Notes: generated from the letters alone by a model not told the origin. Numbered from the stretch's first letter, positions 26,982 to 36,873 are shown. The stretch: DNA of 64,000 nt from Desulfobacteraceae bacterium (GCA_014237465.1 JABZFM010000007.1:62001-126000), one strand, 5' to 3'. Numbers and translations are program-made.

Positions 26982-27800
26982 TTACGCCTCTTTTTCCATT
27001 GCCATGATGATAATACCCCATTGATTTGCAAGACGGATCATCTCCTCCTTATCAAAAACCAGCGACCGTCCTGCTTCAACTACAAGCACTGTTGCACCGG
27101 ATTCATGCATGGATCTGATGGTCTGAGCACCGACAGCAGGCACATCAAATCGAAAATCCTGAATCGGTTTGCACACCTTTACCACAACGGAATTCCCTTT
27201 ACAGAAGCCTCCGCCCCGGCGGATGGTGCTGTCCGTGCCGTCGATAGCCTCAACCGCCATCACTGTTCCATTGCAAACCACAACACACTGGCCGATATCG
27301 AGTCGGCCGATTTCCTTGGCCATTTTCCAGCCCAGCTCAATATCCGACAGTTCCGCATTCGTGGGTTTCCGCTTTGTCCAGCAGCCCTCTTCTGCAAGAA
27401 GTTCCGGAAGAAGAAACGTTGAAGACCGAATTCGGAATCCTTCATCTTCGAGCACTTTTGCAAAAGCTCTTAGAATCTTGTCATCATGCGTGCTATGGCG
27501 CATGTTGGCGATCAGTGAAATAGCCTTCATATCCGGTCTGATATCAAGAATTGCCCCGGGTTTTTTAATCGCCCCGATCATTACCGCTTCCTTGATCCGG
27601 TTCTTCTTAAAAAACTTGATCAGCCGTTTAATCTGGCCGATATGGATGACCTCAAGGGATTCAACATAGTCCGACAACAACGGTTCGGTCTCATTATGGT
27701 AGCCGATAGCGTAAATGCTAAACCCTCTATCAGCAGCTTTTTTTGAGAAAATAATCGGAAAAGAACCACTTCCGGCAATTAACCCAATCCGTTTATTCAT
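26982..27800 (-). CDS. lpxI: UDP-2,3-diacylglucosamine diphosphatase LpxI
   Basis: LpxI hydrolyses UDP-2,3-diacylglucosamine to lipid X, replacing LpxH in many lineages. The 272-residue protein matches the DUF1009/LpxI family: start RIGLIAGSGSFPIIFSKKA, the middle MIGAIKKPGA, and the catalytic end FDVPAVGAQTIRSMHESGATVLVVEAGRSLV. No lpxH is present in this operon, which fits. Confidence 0.93.
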   Translation of the reverse strand: MNKRIGLIAGSGSFPIIFSKKAADRGFSIYAIGYHNETEPLLSDYVESLEVIHIGQIKRLIKFFKKNRIKEAVMIGAIKKPGAILDIRPDMKAISLIANMRHSTHDDKILRAFAKVLEDEGFRIRSSTFLLPELLAEEGCWTKRKPTNAELSDIELGWKMAKEIGRLDIGQCVVVCNGTVMAVEAIDGTDSTIRRGGGFCKGNSVVVKVCKPIQDFRFDVPAVGAQTIRSMHESGATVLVVEAGRSLVFDKEEMIRLANQWGIIIMAMEKEA

Positions 27801-27828
27801 TGCTATAATCTATCATAATTAATTAAGA

Positions 27829-28599
27829 TTATCTGGTAATCCCACGCTGGGTGGATTTGATAAAATTCACCAGCGTCAGGACTTCCGGAATATTTTCAAC
27901 TTCTGCCAGCACCCGTTCCACGGCTTCATTCACTGTCAAACCAATTCGGAAAATAATTCGATACGCTGTTTTCAACTGGGATAATGTATTACTGGAAAAC
28001 TCATGTCGTTTTAACCCGACTTTGTTCAATCCATGCAAAGTCGCCCGGTCCCCGGCCGCCATCACATACGGTGGAATATCCTTTACAACTGCTGTTTTTC
28101 CGCCGATATAGGCGTAGTCACCGATTCTGACAAACTGATGAATGGCGACCAAGCCGCCGATGATCACATAATCCCCAATGGTAATATGCCCGGCAAGGGT
28201 CGCATTATTTGCCAGAATGACGCCTTTGCCGGTCTTACAGTCATGGGCCACGTGGGTATAGGCCATTAAAAAATTGTCCTCACCGACCTCTGTCACCCCG
28301 CCCCCGAATTCCGTCCCGCGATTTAACGTGACAAACTCTCGAATCACCGTATTGCGGCCGATCTTCAGATAGGTTTTCTCTCCTTTGAACTTGACCGCCT
28401 GCGGGGCGGCACCGATGGAAGCATATTGGAATATCTGACAGTTTGGCGCAATATCGACATATGGATCAATGGTTACATGCGGCCCGATAAAAGTGCCGGA
28501 TCCAATGGATACATTCCCGTTAACAATCGAATAAGGTCCGATTTCAACATTGGAATCAATCTCTGCACCAGGATCAATTATTGCGGTTGGATGTATCAT
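27829..28599 (-). CDS. lpxA: UDP-N-acetylglucosamine acyltransferase
   Basis: LpxA adds the first 3-hydroxyacyl chain to UDP-GlcNAc. The 256-residue protein is a left-handed beta-helix of hexapeptide repeats (IHPTAIIDPGAEIDSNVEIG onward). The catalytic His lies in YTHVAHDCKTG, and the C-terminal helical part is LKTAYRIIFRIGLTVNEAVERV. It begins 3 bp after the fabZ stop, as in the common lpxD-fabZ-lpxA order. Confidence 0.96.
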   Translation of the reverse strand: MIHPTAIIDPGAEIDSNVEIGPYSIVNGNVSIGSGTFIGPHVTIDPYVDIAPNCQIFQYASIGAAPQAVKFKGEKTYLKIGRNTVIREFVTLNRGTEFGGGVTEVGEDNFLMAYTHVAHDCKTGKGVILANNATLAGHITIGDYVIIGGLVAIHQFVRIGDYAYIGGKTAVVKDIPPYVMAAGDRATLHGLNKVGLKRHEFSSNTLSQLKTAYRIIFRIGLTVNEAVERVLAEVENIPEVLTLVNFIKSTQRGITR

Positions 28600-28601
28600 T
28601 C

Positions 28602-29039
28602 TTATCCTCCGATCAAAGCCATAAGTTTTGCTTCTGCAACTCGCTTTTTATCAACAAATGCGTAAGCACTCATTTTCACAACTCGGGATCGTTGTTTAAC
28701 AATTTCCACTTCAAAAATCAGTTGGTCACCCGGAATAACAGGTGCCCTGAACCGGGCCCGGTCCACACCGGAAAAACAAACCTGACGATGTATTTCCACC
28801 GGCAAACTTTCAACCAGCAACAGTCCACCGGCCTGGACCATTCCTTCAACGATTAAAAGACCGGGCATTATGGGCTTGTCGGGAAAATGCCCCTGGAAAA
28901 AAGGCTCATTGATCGTCACATTTTTTAATGCCCGAATTTTCACACCCGGTTCCAGTTCCAGAACCCGGTCGACAAGTATGAACGGGTATCGATGCGGCAG
29001 CAGGTTTAAAATTCTTTCAATATCATAGCCTATATTCAT
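28602..29039 (-). CDS. fabZ: 3-hydroxyacyl-ACP dehydratase FabZ
   Basis: FabZ dehydrates 3-hydroxyacyl-ACP in fatty acid synthesis and so competes with LpxA/LpxD for their acyl donor. The 145-residue form starts at the ATG at 29039, with GGGG six bases before it; a TTG four codons upstream is less likely. The active-site His is in LLPHRYPFILVDRV, and the acidic residue region is GHFPDKPIMPGLLIVE. Confidence 0.95.
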   Translation of the reverse strand: MNIGYDIERILNLLPHRYPFILVDRVLELEPGVKIRALKNVTINEPFFQGHFPDKPIMPGLLIVEGMVQAGGLLLVESLPVEIHRQVCFSGVDRARFRAPVIPGDQLIFEVEIVKQRSRVVKMSAYAFVDKKRVAEAKLMALIGG

Positions 29040-29084
29040 TCCTAACCCCAATTAAAATATATAATCGAAATGGTGTTGATGATA

Positions 29085-30110
29085 TTACTTTTTTGAAAAA
29101 GCATCCAGACGCTTTTCAAGGTCAACAATTTTTCTTTTTAATTCAGGCAGCCGGGGAATCATCTGACTAACGCGAAGCCATAATTTATGGGGCATTTCAG
29201 GCGTCCCGGAAACCACGTTCCCGTTGGGAACGGATCGGGTGACACCTGCCTGCGGTCCGACTGTCACATAATCGCCTATGGAAATATGACCGGCAATACC
29301 CGCCTGACCAGCTAAAATAACGTTCTTTCCGATCTTCGTACTGCCGGAGATCCCCACCTGGGCGACGATCAGTGTATTTTCTCCGATCACCACATTATGA
29401 GCGATTTGAACATGGTTATCCGTCTTCACCCCATTTTTGATCCATGTTTTTCCGAAAGTGGCTCTGTCGATGGTATTACAGGCGCCAATCTCAACATCAT
29501 CATCAATCTGAACAATACCCAGCTGCGGAATTTTATAATGTTTCTCCCCGTCCGGAACAAATCCGAATCCGTCACTGCCGATAACCGTGCCGGCATGAAT
29601 AATCACACGGCACCCAATAAGACATCGATCCAGAATCGTTACGTTCGGATAAATTTCAACATCATCCCCGATGCACGCCCCATTACCGATGACAACATGA
29701 GGGTGTATGATCACCCGGGTGCCGATGATCACATCATCACCAATCACGGCAAGCGCCCCCACGCAAACATTCTCGCTAAGTGATACATTGCTCCCAATGC
29801 ATGCTTGGGGGCTGATATTATCAGAAGGACGGGAAGCGGGGAAACACAGATGCATAATCTTTGCAAATGCCAGGCGCGGATTATCAGACTTGATAAGATT
29901 GGTTGACACTTCCTGCTGAAAATTCCTTGGAACGATTACCGCACCGGCACCTGTTTCGCTGACCTGCTTTAAAATCTTCGGTGAATCCGCAAACGTGATG
30001 TCATCAATGCCGGCTTCATTAAACGGAGCAATCCCCCGAACAATCTTATGGGAATCACCATGGATTTCACCGTCAATCTCTTCAATCAGTTCAGCTAAAG
30101 ATATCTCCAT
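29085..30110 (-). CDS. lpxD: UDP-3-O-acylglucosamine N-acyltransferase
   Basis: LpxD adds the second, amide-linked hydroxyacyl chain. I set the start at the ATG at 30110 because AAAGGAG stands six bases before it; the upstream ATG at 30134 has no ribosome site. The 341-residue protein has an N-terminal uridine-binding domain (to about 100), a hexapeptide beta-helix, the catalytic His in VQIAHNVVIG and a C-terminal helix (MIPRLPELKRKIVDLEKRLD). Confidence 0.95.
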   Translation of the reverse strand: MEISLAELIEEIDGEIHGDSHKIVRGIAPFNEAGIDDITFADSPKILKQVSETGAGAVIVPRNFQQEVSTNLIKSDNPRLAFAKIMHLCFPASRPSDNISPQACIGSNVSLSENVCVGALAVIGDDVIIGTRVIIHPHVVIGNGACIGDDVEIYPNVTILDRCLIGCRVIIHAGTVIGSDGFGFVPDGEKHYKIPQLGIVQIDDDVEIGACNTIDRATFGKTWIKNGVKTDNHVQIAHNVVIGENTLIVAQVGISGSTKIGKNVILAGQAGIAGHISIGDYVTVGPQAGVTRSVPNGNVVSGTPEMPHKLWLRVSQMIPRLPELKRKIVDLEKRLDAFSKK

Positions 30111-30148
30111 TTCCGGCTCCTTTAAAATGCTCATAACAGATGATCCAA

Positions 30149-30676
30149 TTAATTGGAACCTTTTGACGTTTCATTATATTTTTCAATTAATAAATCCGTT
30201 ATATCAATCGTACTCGGATAGTAAATGGCTGCACTTTTTTCAATAATCAACAGGTATCCTTCTTTTTTCCCTATCTTTTCAGCCAGTTCGAAAATATCAT
30301 TTTTTAATTTCTCTACCTCGATTGCTTCAAGTTCCCTGAATTCCATTTGATATTTTTTCTGTAAAGATTGAAAATCATACTTTTTGATTTCAATTTCCCG
30401 CTGTTTTTCTTCACGCTTTTCCTTGCTCATGACCATGGCCTCACGACTCATTTGCTCAGAAAGGCCCTCAATCGCTTTTCCCAGTTCGATTAGACTTGTC
30501 TCCATCTCCCGACCTTTTTTCTGTATTTCCTCCTGAACCGACTTGCCGGCTTCAGACTCCGTCAGGACTCTTTGAAAATCAATAATTCCTATTTTCGCCA
30601 CATCCGCCGCAAATGCCGGCAGGACATAAAAAAGAACCAATGCAACTACGATAAAACCGAATTTTCCGAGTCTCAT
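30149..30676 (-). CDS. skp: OmpH/Skp-family periplasmic chaperone
   Basis: The 175-residue protein has a signal peptide (about 1-23, VLPAFAAD) followed by KIGIIDFQRVLTESEAGKSV, the usual Skp start. A long charged coiled coil follows (about 45-130), forming the tentacles that hold unfolded outer-membrane proteins. It lies directly after bamA and before lpxD, the usual location. Confidence 0.92.
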   Translation of the reverse strand: MRLGKFGFIVVALVLFYVLPAFAADVAKIGIIDFQRVLTESEAGKSVQEEIQKKGREMETSLIELGKAIEGLSEQMSREAMVMSKEKREEKQREIEIKKYDFQSLQKKYQMEFRELEAIEVEKLKNDIFELAEKIGKKEGYLLIIEKSAAIYYPSTIDITDLLIEKYNETSKGSN

Positions 30677-30731
30677 TTAATAACCCCCTTATTTCTGCAA
30701 TCAAAAAAAATTTCCGAACCAACTTTTATAG

Positions 30732-32987
30732 TTAAAAACTGCCTCCCATGGAGAATTCCCACCGGCCGGATCCTTCTCCAGGCAGTGGATCAAGAATATA
30801 TCCCCGCTCAAGACGCAAGGGCCCCATAGGGGAAAACCACCGAATACCAAACCCTGCACTGTCGCGCAAACCACTGTATGATGTACCTTCATCCGCCCAG
30901 GTATTACCCGCATCATAAAAAAACAGCCCAACAAGTCCGCTCTCTTTTATAATCGGAAATACATATTCGACATTAAACTGAACAAATTCTGTTCCCCCGA
31001 TTTTAATACCATCGTCATTGATCGGGCTGATTGCTCGCCAGTCAAACCCCCTGACGGAATTAATACCGCCCAGATAAAACCGTTCATAATCCGGAAGATA
31101 TTTTCCTGAGTTTTCAACTATATAACCGCCTTCGCCATGCAGAACCCCCACGGTTCCCCAAAACAAGGGGAAGTACCACCCGGTTTCTGCGGTTACTTTG
31201 GTAAATCCAATATTCCCCCCAATCCCGGCATACTTGAGGGTGATGCTGTGCCGTGAACCTTCCGAAGGATTGAACTGACGATTTCTGGAATCATAAACAG
31301 CACTCAAAGAGACACTGCTTTCCACGCTCTTTCCGGGTAAAATATATGGTGAGGCTGCTTCTGAAATATTATCAATATTACTGACATCATAGGCATATTT
31401 GATATACCCCCGTGTAAAATCAAAAAGCGGATACCCGAATCGAACCGCCCCGCCGTAGCTGTCCCGATCATAATCATCATAATCACGTTCCATTTTATAG
31501 GCATCAATGCCTGCTGACAAAGGAATATCAAACAACCACGGTTCAGTAAACCCAAAGGAATACTGACGCGATGTTCCACCTGTCTGGACAGCGAATTCCA
31601 GTATCTGCCCCCGCCCGAGGAAATTCCTTTCAGACACGGAAGCCATCACATAGAGTTTGTCAATCGCACTGTATCCGCCACCGAAGGAAAAGGTTCCAGT
31701 GGGTTTTTCAACCACTTCGATATCCAGAATCATCTGATCTTCTTCAGATCCTCTCTGGGGTTTTACTTTGACGTCTTCAAAAAAATCCATCCGGAATAAG
31801 TCACTGACGCTTCTTTTTAAACGATTGCTGCTGTAAAGCTCCTGTTCATAAATCTTTAGCTCGCGGCGAATCACCTTGTCCCGGGTTTTGGTATTTCCGT
31901 GTATGTTGATCCTTTCAAAATAAACCGGTTCATTCTTTGTAATATGAAAAGTAATATCGACTGTTAAACTTTCCGGATCCGTCCCGATTTCGGGAAAAAT
32001 ATCGGCATGCGCATACCCTCTGTCTGCATAGATATCGGTCAGCGTGAGAACATCCCGCCTGATCACATCCCGGTTGTAATAGGCTTCTTCGTCCACCATG
32101 ACATTGGTAATAAGTTCTTTTTTCGGTGTGATAAAATCCCCTTTCAAATCAACATGGCCCATTTTAAAACGGGGGCCTTCATTGATTTTTATGAGAATAT
32201 ATATCCACTCGTCCCGGTATTCAATCTCCGGTTCACCGACCCTTGCTTCAGCATATCCATTATTTTGATAAAAAGCGGTCAGCTGATAGATATCCTGCTG
32301 CAGCTCTTCACGGTTCAACTCACCGGATGACGTCAGCCAGGAAAAAAAACCTTTTTCAGATGTTTCCATCATTTTTTTCAGCTTTTTAGAATCATAGGCG
32401 CTGTTTCCGTCAATAGTAATCGTCTTGATTCGAACCTTCTCACCTTCTTCTATTTCAAATTCCAGATTTGCCTGACTATTTTCCAAAGGCTCTATTTTAT
32501 ATAAGACCTTGACGTTATGATAATTCTTTTCCTTGTACAATGACTCGATAATTTTCATATTCCGGCGTATTTTAAAAATATTCAGGATCGATCCGCTGCT
32601 GATATCAACATTTTCATTGAGTTCTTCGTCATCGAGCGCCACATTTCCGGAAAATTTTATTTCACGGATGGTGGGTTTTTCTTTAACAATAAAAATGACT
32701 GTATTTCCATCTAATGCTTTTTCAGCTTCGACCCGGACATCATCAAACCATCCCATGTTATAGATTGCCTGAAGGTCTTCGGAAAGTAAGGCTTCACTAT
32801 ACACATCACCGGCTTTTGCCCGGGTAACCCTTAAAATTGCGTCATCCTCGATACGCTGATTATCCTGCACCAAGACCTGCTTGATCAGAACAGCATCTTC
32901 AGCACCTGCAACAGCAGTAGTCAAGAAAATCAACCATAGAACTATCATTAACCCCATGCATTTTTGCATGCAACTATCACATTTCAT
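30732..32987 (-). CDS. bamA: Outer-membrane protein assembly factor BamA
   Basis: BamA inserts beta-barrel proteins into the outer membrane. The 751-residue precursor has a signal peptide (MIVLWLIFLTTAVAGAE), five POTRA domains in about 30-420 (for example IKQVLVQDNQRIEDDAILRV, FERINIHGNTKTRDKVI) and a C-terminal Omp85 barrel. The barrel has the motif VRGFDW and the required terminal Phe (RWEFSMGGSF). Its ATG overlaps the lolD stop as ATGA. Confidence 0.96.
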   Translation of the reverse strand: MKCDSCMQKCMGLMIVLWLIFLTTAVAGAEDAVLIKQVLVQDNQRIEDDAILRVTRAKAGDVYSEALLSEDLQAIYNMGWFDDVRVEAEKALDGNTVIFIVKEKPTIREIKFSGNVALDDEELNENVDISSGSILNIFKIRRNMKIIESLYKEKNYHNVKVLYKIEPLENSQANLEFEIEEGEKVRIKTITIDGNSAYDSKKLKKMMETSEKGFFSWLTSSGELNREELQQDIYQLTAFYQNNGYAEARVGEPEIEYRDEWIYILIKINEGPRFKMGHVDLKGDFITPKKELITNVMVDEEAYYNRDVIRRDVLTLTDIYADRGYAHADIFPEIGTDPESLTVDITFHITKNEPVYFERINIHGNTKTRDKVIRRELKIYEQELYSSNRLKRSVSDLFRMDFFEDVKVKPQRGSEEDQMILDIEVVEKPTGTFSFGGGYSAIDKLYVMASVSERNFLGRGQILEFAVQTGGTSRQYSFGFTEPWLFDIPLSAGIDAYKMERDYDDYDRDSYGGAVRFGYPLFDFTRGYIKYAYDVSNIDNISEAASPYILPGKSVESSVSLSAVYDSRNRQFNPSEGSRHSITLKYAGIGGNIGFTKVTAETGWYFPLFWGTVGVLHGEGGYIVENSGKYLPDYERFYLGGINSVRGFDWRAISPINDDGIKIGGTEFVQFNVEYVFPIIKESGLVGLFFYDAGNTWADEGTSYSGLRDSAGFGIRWFSPMGPLRLERGYILDPLPGEGSGRWEFSMGGSF

Positions 32988-33652
32988 TCAATCTCAACCA
33001 GCTTCCCTTCCACCAGAGTCATCTGTTTATTCATATACTCTGCAAGTCGCATATTATGTGTCACCGTGATTATCGTCATATTGTATTCATCATTGAGTTC
33101 AAACAATAAATCATGCACCTGATTACTGTTTTTCTTATCAAGATTCCCCGTCGGTTCATCTGCCAGCAGTATAGCCGGATTCAGAACAAGCGCCCGGGCA
33201 AGCGCTACGCGCTGCTGCTCCCCGCCGGAAAGCTCCCTGACACGATGTTTCATCCTTTCCTTGAGCCCTACCCGAACGAGAATCGCTTCAGCCCTTTCCC
33301 GTATATCTTTGGACTTTAATCCTCTGATCAGTCCGGGCATTAAAATATTTTCAAGTGCGGAAAATTCCGCCAGAAGATAATGAAACTGAAAGACAAACCC
33401 CATGTTTTTATTTCTGAAATCCGCCAGTTTTTTTTTATCAAATTCAAACACATCTGCTTTTTTATATAAAAGGGTACCGCTGTCCGGCCGATCCAGGGTG
33501 CCAAGGATATGCAGAAGTGTCGATTTGCCAATACCGGATTCACCGACAATTGCTATTCTCTCTCCGGAATAAATATCAACCGATAAATCGCGCAACACCT
33601 CTATTTTTGCGCCATTATTCTGATAACTCTTGTTAATACCTCTTAAAGACAT
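32984..33652 (-). CDS. lolD: Lipoprotein-releasing ABC ATPase LolD
   Basis: LolD powers release of outer-membrane lipoproteins by LolC/E. I use the ATG at 33652 (222 residues, MSLRGINKSYQ), which has GGGA six bases upstream and the normal family length. An ATG at 33730, overlapping the lolC stop, is an alternative that adds 26 residues. Motifs are Walker A GESGIGKST, signature LSGGEQQR and Walker B ILLADEPTGNLD, the last typical of MacB/LolD ATPases. Confidence 0.93.
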   Translation of the reverse strand: MSLRGINKSYQNNGAKIEVLRDLSVDIYSGERIAIVGESGIGKSTLLHILGTLDRPDSGTLLYKKADVFEFDKKKLADFRNKNMGFVFQFHYLLAEFSALENILMPGLIRGLKSKDIRERAEAILVRVGLKERMKHRVRELSGGEQQRVALARALVLNPAILLADEPTGNLDKKNSNQVHDLLFELNDEYNMTIITVTHNMRLAEYMNKQMTLVEGKLVEIE

Positions 33653-33722
33653 CAATGGTCCCGGATCTTTCTCCTGATTCCCAGTTTTTGAATGTATTTG
33701 ATTATTATGTTTTTCCAATCGG

Positions 33723-34958
33723 TTAACCATATCGAAGGGCCTCAACCGGATTGAGTTTAGACGCTTTGTAAGCGGGATAAAGCGTCGAAATAAAACAAAT
33801 TGCCAATGCGGCTGAAACGATAAGAAAAACATCCAAAAATTCAAGCTGCACCGGTAGACTGGTAAAATAATAAACATCTCCCGGCAATTCGATAAATTTG
33901 TAATATTTTAAAACGACACACCCCAGAATCCCAAGGACAACCCCGCTCACCGTCCCGATTAAACCGATCACCGTGCCTTTAAAAACAAAAATTTTCCAGA
34001 TGCTCCGGTCTGTCGCTCCCATGGCTTTTAAAATGGCGATATCCTGAGTTTTTCCCATCACCATCATAATCAAGGTGCTGGCAATATTAAACGCTGCAAC
34101 CATAATAATCAGTGTCAGGATCACGAACATTGCCTTTTTTTCAAGTTTAAGGGCTGAAAAAAAATTCCGGTTCATCTGCATCCAGTCCACGGTCCAGTAA
34201 GGAAATCCTAAATCAGCCAGAATCATTTGCGAGATTTCATTGGCACGATAGATATCATCCACCCGGACCCCGATACCGGAAACCGAATCCCCAATTTTAA
34301 TGAGTTTTTGGGCGGTTTTTAAATGGATAAAAGCCAAAGAGGCATCATATTCATAAAAACCGGATTCGAAAATACCTGTCACTTCAAATCGTTTCATTGT
34401 CGGCATATGACCAATTGGGGACATCATCCCTTTGGGGGAAATCAGATAAATTGTTTCTCCTGCCGCGGCGCCAATGGTCAAAGCAAGTTCTTTTCCTAAA
34501 ATAATTCCCGGCGACAGGATGCCGGAATCTGCAGTCACCTGAGGTCTTATTTTTTCAATTAATGATTCTTTATCATATCCTTTTATCGGGCTTCCGTCTG
34601 CATAGGGATCAATACCCCTTAGAACAGCTCCGGAAATACCGGAAGAAGATCGCAACATCACCTGGGAATACACAAAAGGCGCTGCGGACTGTACCCCGGC
34701 TTCAGACTCAACCTGGTGGATAACCCCTTCATAATCAGCGATTGTTCCACCATGCCGGCGAATGATAATATGCGATTCAACACCTAATATCTGCGATGTA
34801 AAATATGATTCCGCCCCTGACATCACGGCAATAACAATAATCAGCGCCATCACACCAACAGTAACACCTGCCATGGAAAGAAACGTGATAAAGGAAATAA
34901 AGGCATGTTTATGTCTGGACCTGAGATAACGGCCACCTACAAAATATTCAAAAGACAT
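33723..34958 (-). CDS. lolC: Lipoprotein-releasing permease LolC/LolE
   Basis: This FtsX-type permease has 411 residues: one membrane helix at 20-50, a large periplasmic domain and three helices after about 270 (FVILTLIIMVAAFNIASTLIMMV, etc.). The N-terminal FVGGRYLRSRHKHAFISFITFLSM is a LolC/E signature. A single permease gene is present, so it probably forms a homodimer (the LolF situation known in other bacteria), as no second gene is visible. Confidence 0.9.
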   Translation of the reverse strand: MSFEYFVGGRYLRSRHKHAFISFITFLSMAGVTVGVMALIIVIAVMSGAESYFTSQILGVESHIIIRRHGGTIADYEGVIHQVESEAGVQSAAPFVYSQVMLRSSSGISGAVLRGIDPYADGSPIKGYDKESLIEKIRPQVTADSGILSPGIILGKELALTIGAAAGETIYLISPKGMMSPIGHMPTMKRFEVTGIFESGFYEYDASLAFIHLKTAQKLIKIGDSVSGIGVRVDDIYRANEISQMILADLGFPYWTVDWMQMNRNFFSALKLEKKAMFVILTLIIMVAAFNIASTLIMMVMGKTQDIAILKAMGATDRSIWKIFVFKGTVIGLIGTVSGVVLGILGCVVLKYYKFIELPGDVYYFTSLPVQLEFLDVFLIVSAALAICFISTLYPAYKASKLNPVEALRYG

Positions 34959-34983
34959 CGGTCAATCCGTATCTGAATTACTG

Positions 34984-35033
34984 AATCACATTTATACTCA
35001 GTTGAGTATAAATGATTGCTCGATAATGTGATT
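34984..35033. promoter_or_regulatory. Nested palindromes upstream of lolC
   Basis: CATTTATACTCA (34989-35000) and TGAGTATAAATG (35003-35014) form a perfect 12-bp stem with a 2-base centre. An outer pair, AATCACATT (34984-34992) and AATGTGATT (35025-35033), is also exact and overlaps the first by several bases, so the two pairings exclude each other. It lies 26 bp before the lolC ATG, in a place for an operator or an RNA switch in the leader. There is no T-run, so it is unlikely to be a simple terminator. Confidence 0.4.
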
Positions 35034-35125
35034 GATTTCATATCATAATATCATATTTGTGAACAACATTTCTTATCTCCGTTACAACAAATGTTGATTC
35101 AAATTATGATTTATTTCAATTTAAG

Positions 35126-35180
35126 CTTTTATCTGTTTATATTTTATCTATTTATGATTTGTCTGTTTATATTTTATCTG
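35126..35180. repeat. Short 31-bp tandem duplication at the lysS 3' end
   Basis: The 18-mer TCTGTTTATATTTTATCT occurs twice, starting about 31 bp apart. The copy nearer to lysS encodes its final residues and TAA stop; the other copy lies just downstream. This looks like a local duplication of the gene end and not a mobile element. Confidence 0.5.
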
Positions 35181-36660
35181 AGGGCTTCATGTGGGGGAAT
35201 AAAATTACATCACGGATGGATGCAGAATCCGTCAAGAGCATGGCCAGTCTGTCTATACCAATACCTTCACCTGCTGTGGGCGGCATGCCGTATTCCAATG
35301 CTCTGATATAATCTTCATCAATGATATGTGGCGTTTCATCCCCGGCTTCCTTATTTTTAAGCTGATGCAAGAACCTGTTTTTCTGGTCTTCCGGATCATT
35401 CAACTCTGAAAATCCGTTGGCAATCTCCCTTCCAGCAATAAACAATTCAAACCGGTCTGTCAGATCAGGGTATTCCTTGCTCCTTCGTGAAAGCGGTGAA
35501 ACTTCAACCGGATAACCGGTAATAAAGGTCGGCTGGATCAATTTCGGTTCCACAAGGACATCAAATATCTTTGTCATTACCTTTCCGATACCGATCGCAC
35601 CATTGTCACGATTACCAAAAGAAATCCCTTTTGACAGTGCAAAACTCATCAGTTCATCTTTACTATTAAATAAAGTCGGGGCCACGCCGGCAATTTTTTC
35701 CAAAGATTCCAGAAGCGTTAACCGTTTCCATGAACCGCTGAAATTGATCTGCTCACCCTGATATTCAAAATCCATTGAACCGGCAATGCTTTGCGCAACC
35801 GACTGAAACATCTCTTCCGTCAAATTCATGAGGTCTTCGTATGTGGCATATGCCTGATAAAATTCGAGCATGGTAAATTCAGGATTATGCTGGGTGGAAA
35901 TTCCTTCATTCCTGAAGTTTCTGTTTATCTCAAAAACTCTTTCAAACCCACCAGTAACCAGTCTTTTTAAATAAAGTTCCGGCGCAATTCGTAAAAAAAG
36001 ATCCATACTGAGCGAATTATGATATGTTTTAAACGGTTTGGCGTCTGCTCCACCCGGGAGGGGCTGCATCATTGGGGTCTCCACCTCAAGAAAATCCCGA
36101 TCAATTAAAAACATTCGGATGGCCTGAACCAATTGGCTTCTTTTGACAAATAATTCACGGACGTCCTCATTCATAATCAGATCCAGGTATCGTTGACGGT
36201 ATCGCTTTTCCGGATCCTTAAGGCCGTGAAATTTTTCAGGTAATGGCCTCATCGCCTTGGATATTAACTGCAAAGTGTTAGCCAAAAGCGACCATTCACC
36301 TGTCTTTGTCTGGAACAACCCGCCGGTCATTCCAATAAAATCACCAATATCCAGTTTTTTAAACAACGAATACACTTCATCGCCCACTTGATCCGTTCTT
36401 ATATATGCCTGAAGCTGACCGGAGCGGTCTCGGAATCGGATAAAGGCCGATTTGCCGAATCGGTTGATTGCCATAATACGGCCTGCCACCGAAAACGAAG
36501 AGTCCTCCGAAATTTCTTCGGGTTTTTCTTCCACAATTTTTTTAATATCATTAACCGTATGCGAAACGATATAGTCATTCGGGAAAAGTTCAATTCCCGA
36601 TTCTTTTATCATTTGTATTTTTTCTTTTCTTTTTTCAATCACATCGTTTTTTGAGCTCAT
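35167..36660 (-). CDS. lysS: Lysyl-tRNA synthetase, class II
   Basis: LysRS charges tRNA-Lys. The 497-residue protein has the N-terminal OB-fold anticodon domain (FSVAGRIMAINRFGKSAFIRFRD) and class II motifs: motif 2 around FRNEGISTQHNPEFTMLEFYQAY (partly listed) and motif 3 GEGIGIDRLAMLLT. The position before lolC-lolD-bamA is common in the Desulfobacterota. The 3' end lies in a short tandem duplication. Confidence 0.97.
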   Translation of the reverse strand: MSSKNDVIEKRKEKIQMIKESGIELFPNDYIVSHTVNDIKKIVEEKPEEISEDSSFSVAGRIMAINRFGKSAFIRFRDRSGQLQAYIRTDQVGDEVYSLFKKLDIGDFIGMTGGLFQTKTGEWSLLANTLQLISKAMRPLPEKFHGLKDPEKRYRQRYLDLIMNEDVRELFVKRSQLVQAIRMFLIDRDFLEVETPMMQPLPGGADAKPFKTYHNSLSMDLFLRIAPELYLKRLVTGGFERVFEINRNFRNEGISTQHNPEFTMLEFYQAYATYEDLMNLTEEMFQSVAQSIAGSMDFEYQGEQINFSGSWKRLTLLESLEKIAGVAPTLFNSKDELMSFALSKGISFGNRDNGAIGIGKVMTKIFDVLVEPKLIQPTFITGYPVEVSPLSRRSKEYPDLTDRFELFIAGREIANGFSELNDPEDQKNRFLHQLKNKEAGDETPHIIDEDYIRALEYGMPPTAGEGIGIDRLAMLLTDSASIRDVILFPHMKPSDKI

Positions 36661-36703
36661 TTTCTTATCCGGAACTTTTCTAAGTAATTATTTTAAACGT
36701 ATG

Positions 36704-36746
36704 AAAAAATAATGTACCAAAACAGAATTGCTCTGTTCCGGTACAT
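36704..36746 (-). terminator. Rho-independent terminator after the pilC-pilS genes
   Basis: On the minus strand a 15-bp stem with one 2-bp mismatch (ATGTACCGGAACAGA / TCTGTTTTGGTACAT) and a 5-base loop is followed by TATTTTTTC. This is a good terminator for the pilC-pilS transcript and would insulate lysS, which needs its own promoter in the remaining 50 bp. Confidence 0.65.
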
Positions 36747-36873
36747 AAATATAGATTCAGATTAATTAATATCCATCCGGTTGGCTATCCCATTTATAAT
36801 CTACTGTCAAGATTAACTTAACTTGCTCTCTATCTTGGGATATCCCCGAACTCCACACTCAGAACAACTGATT

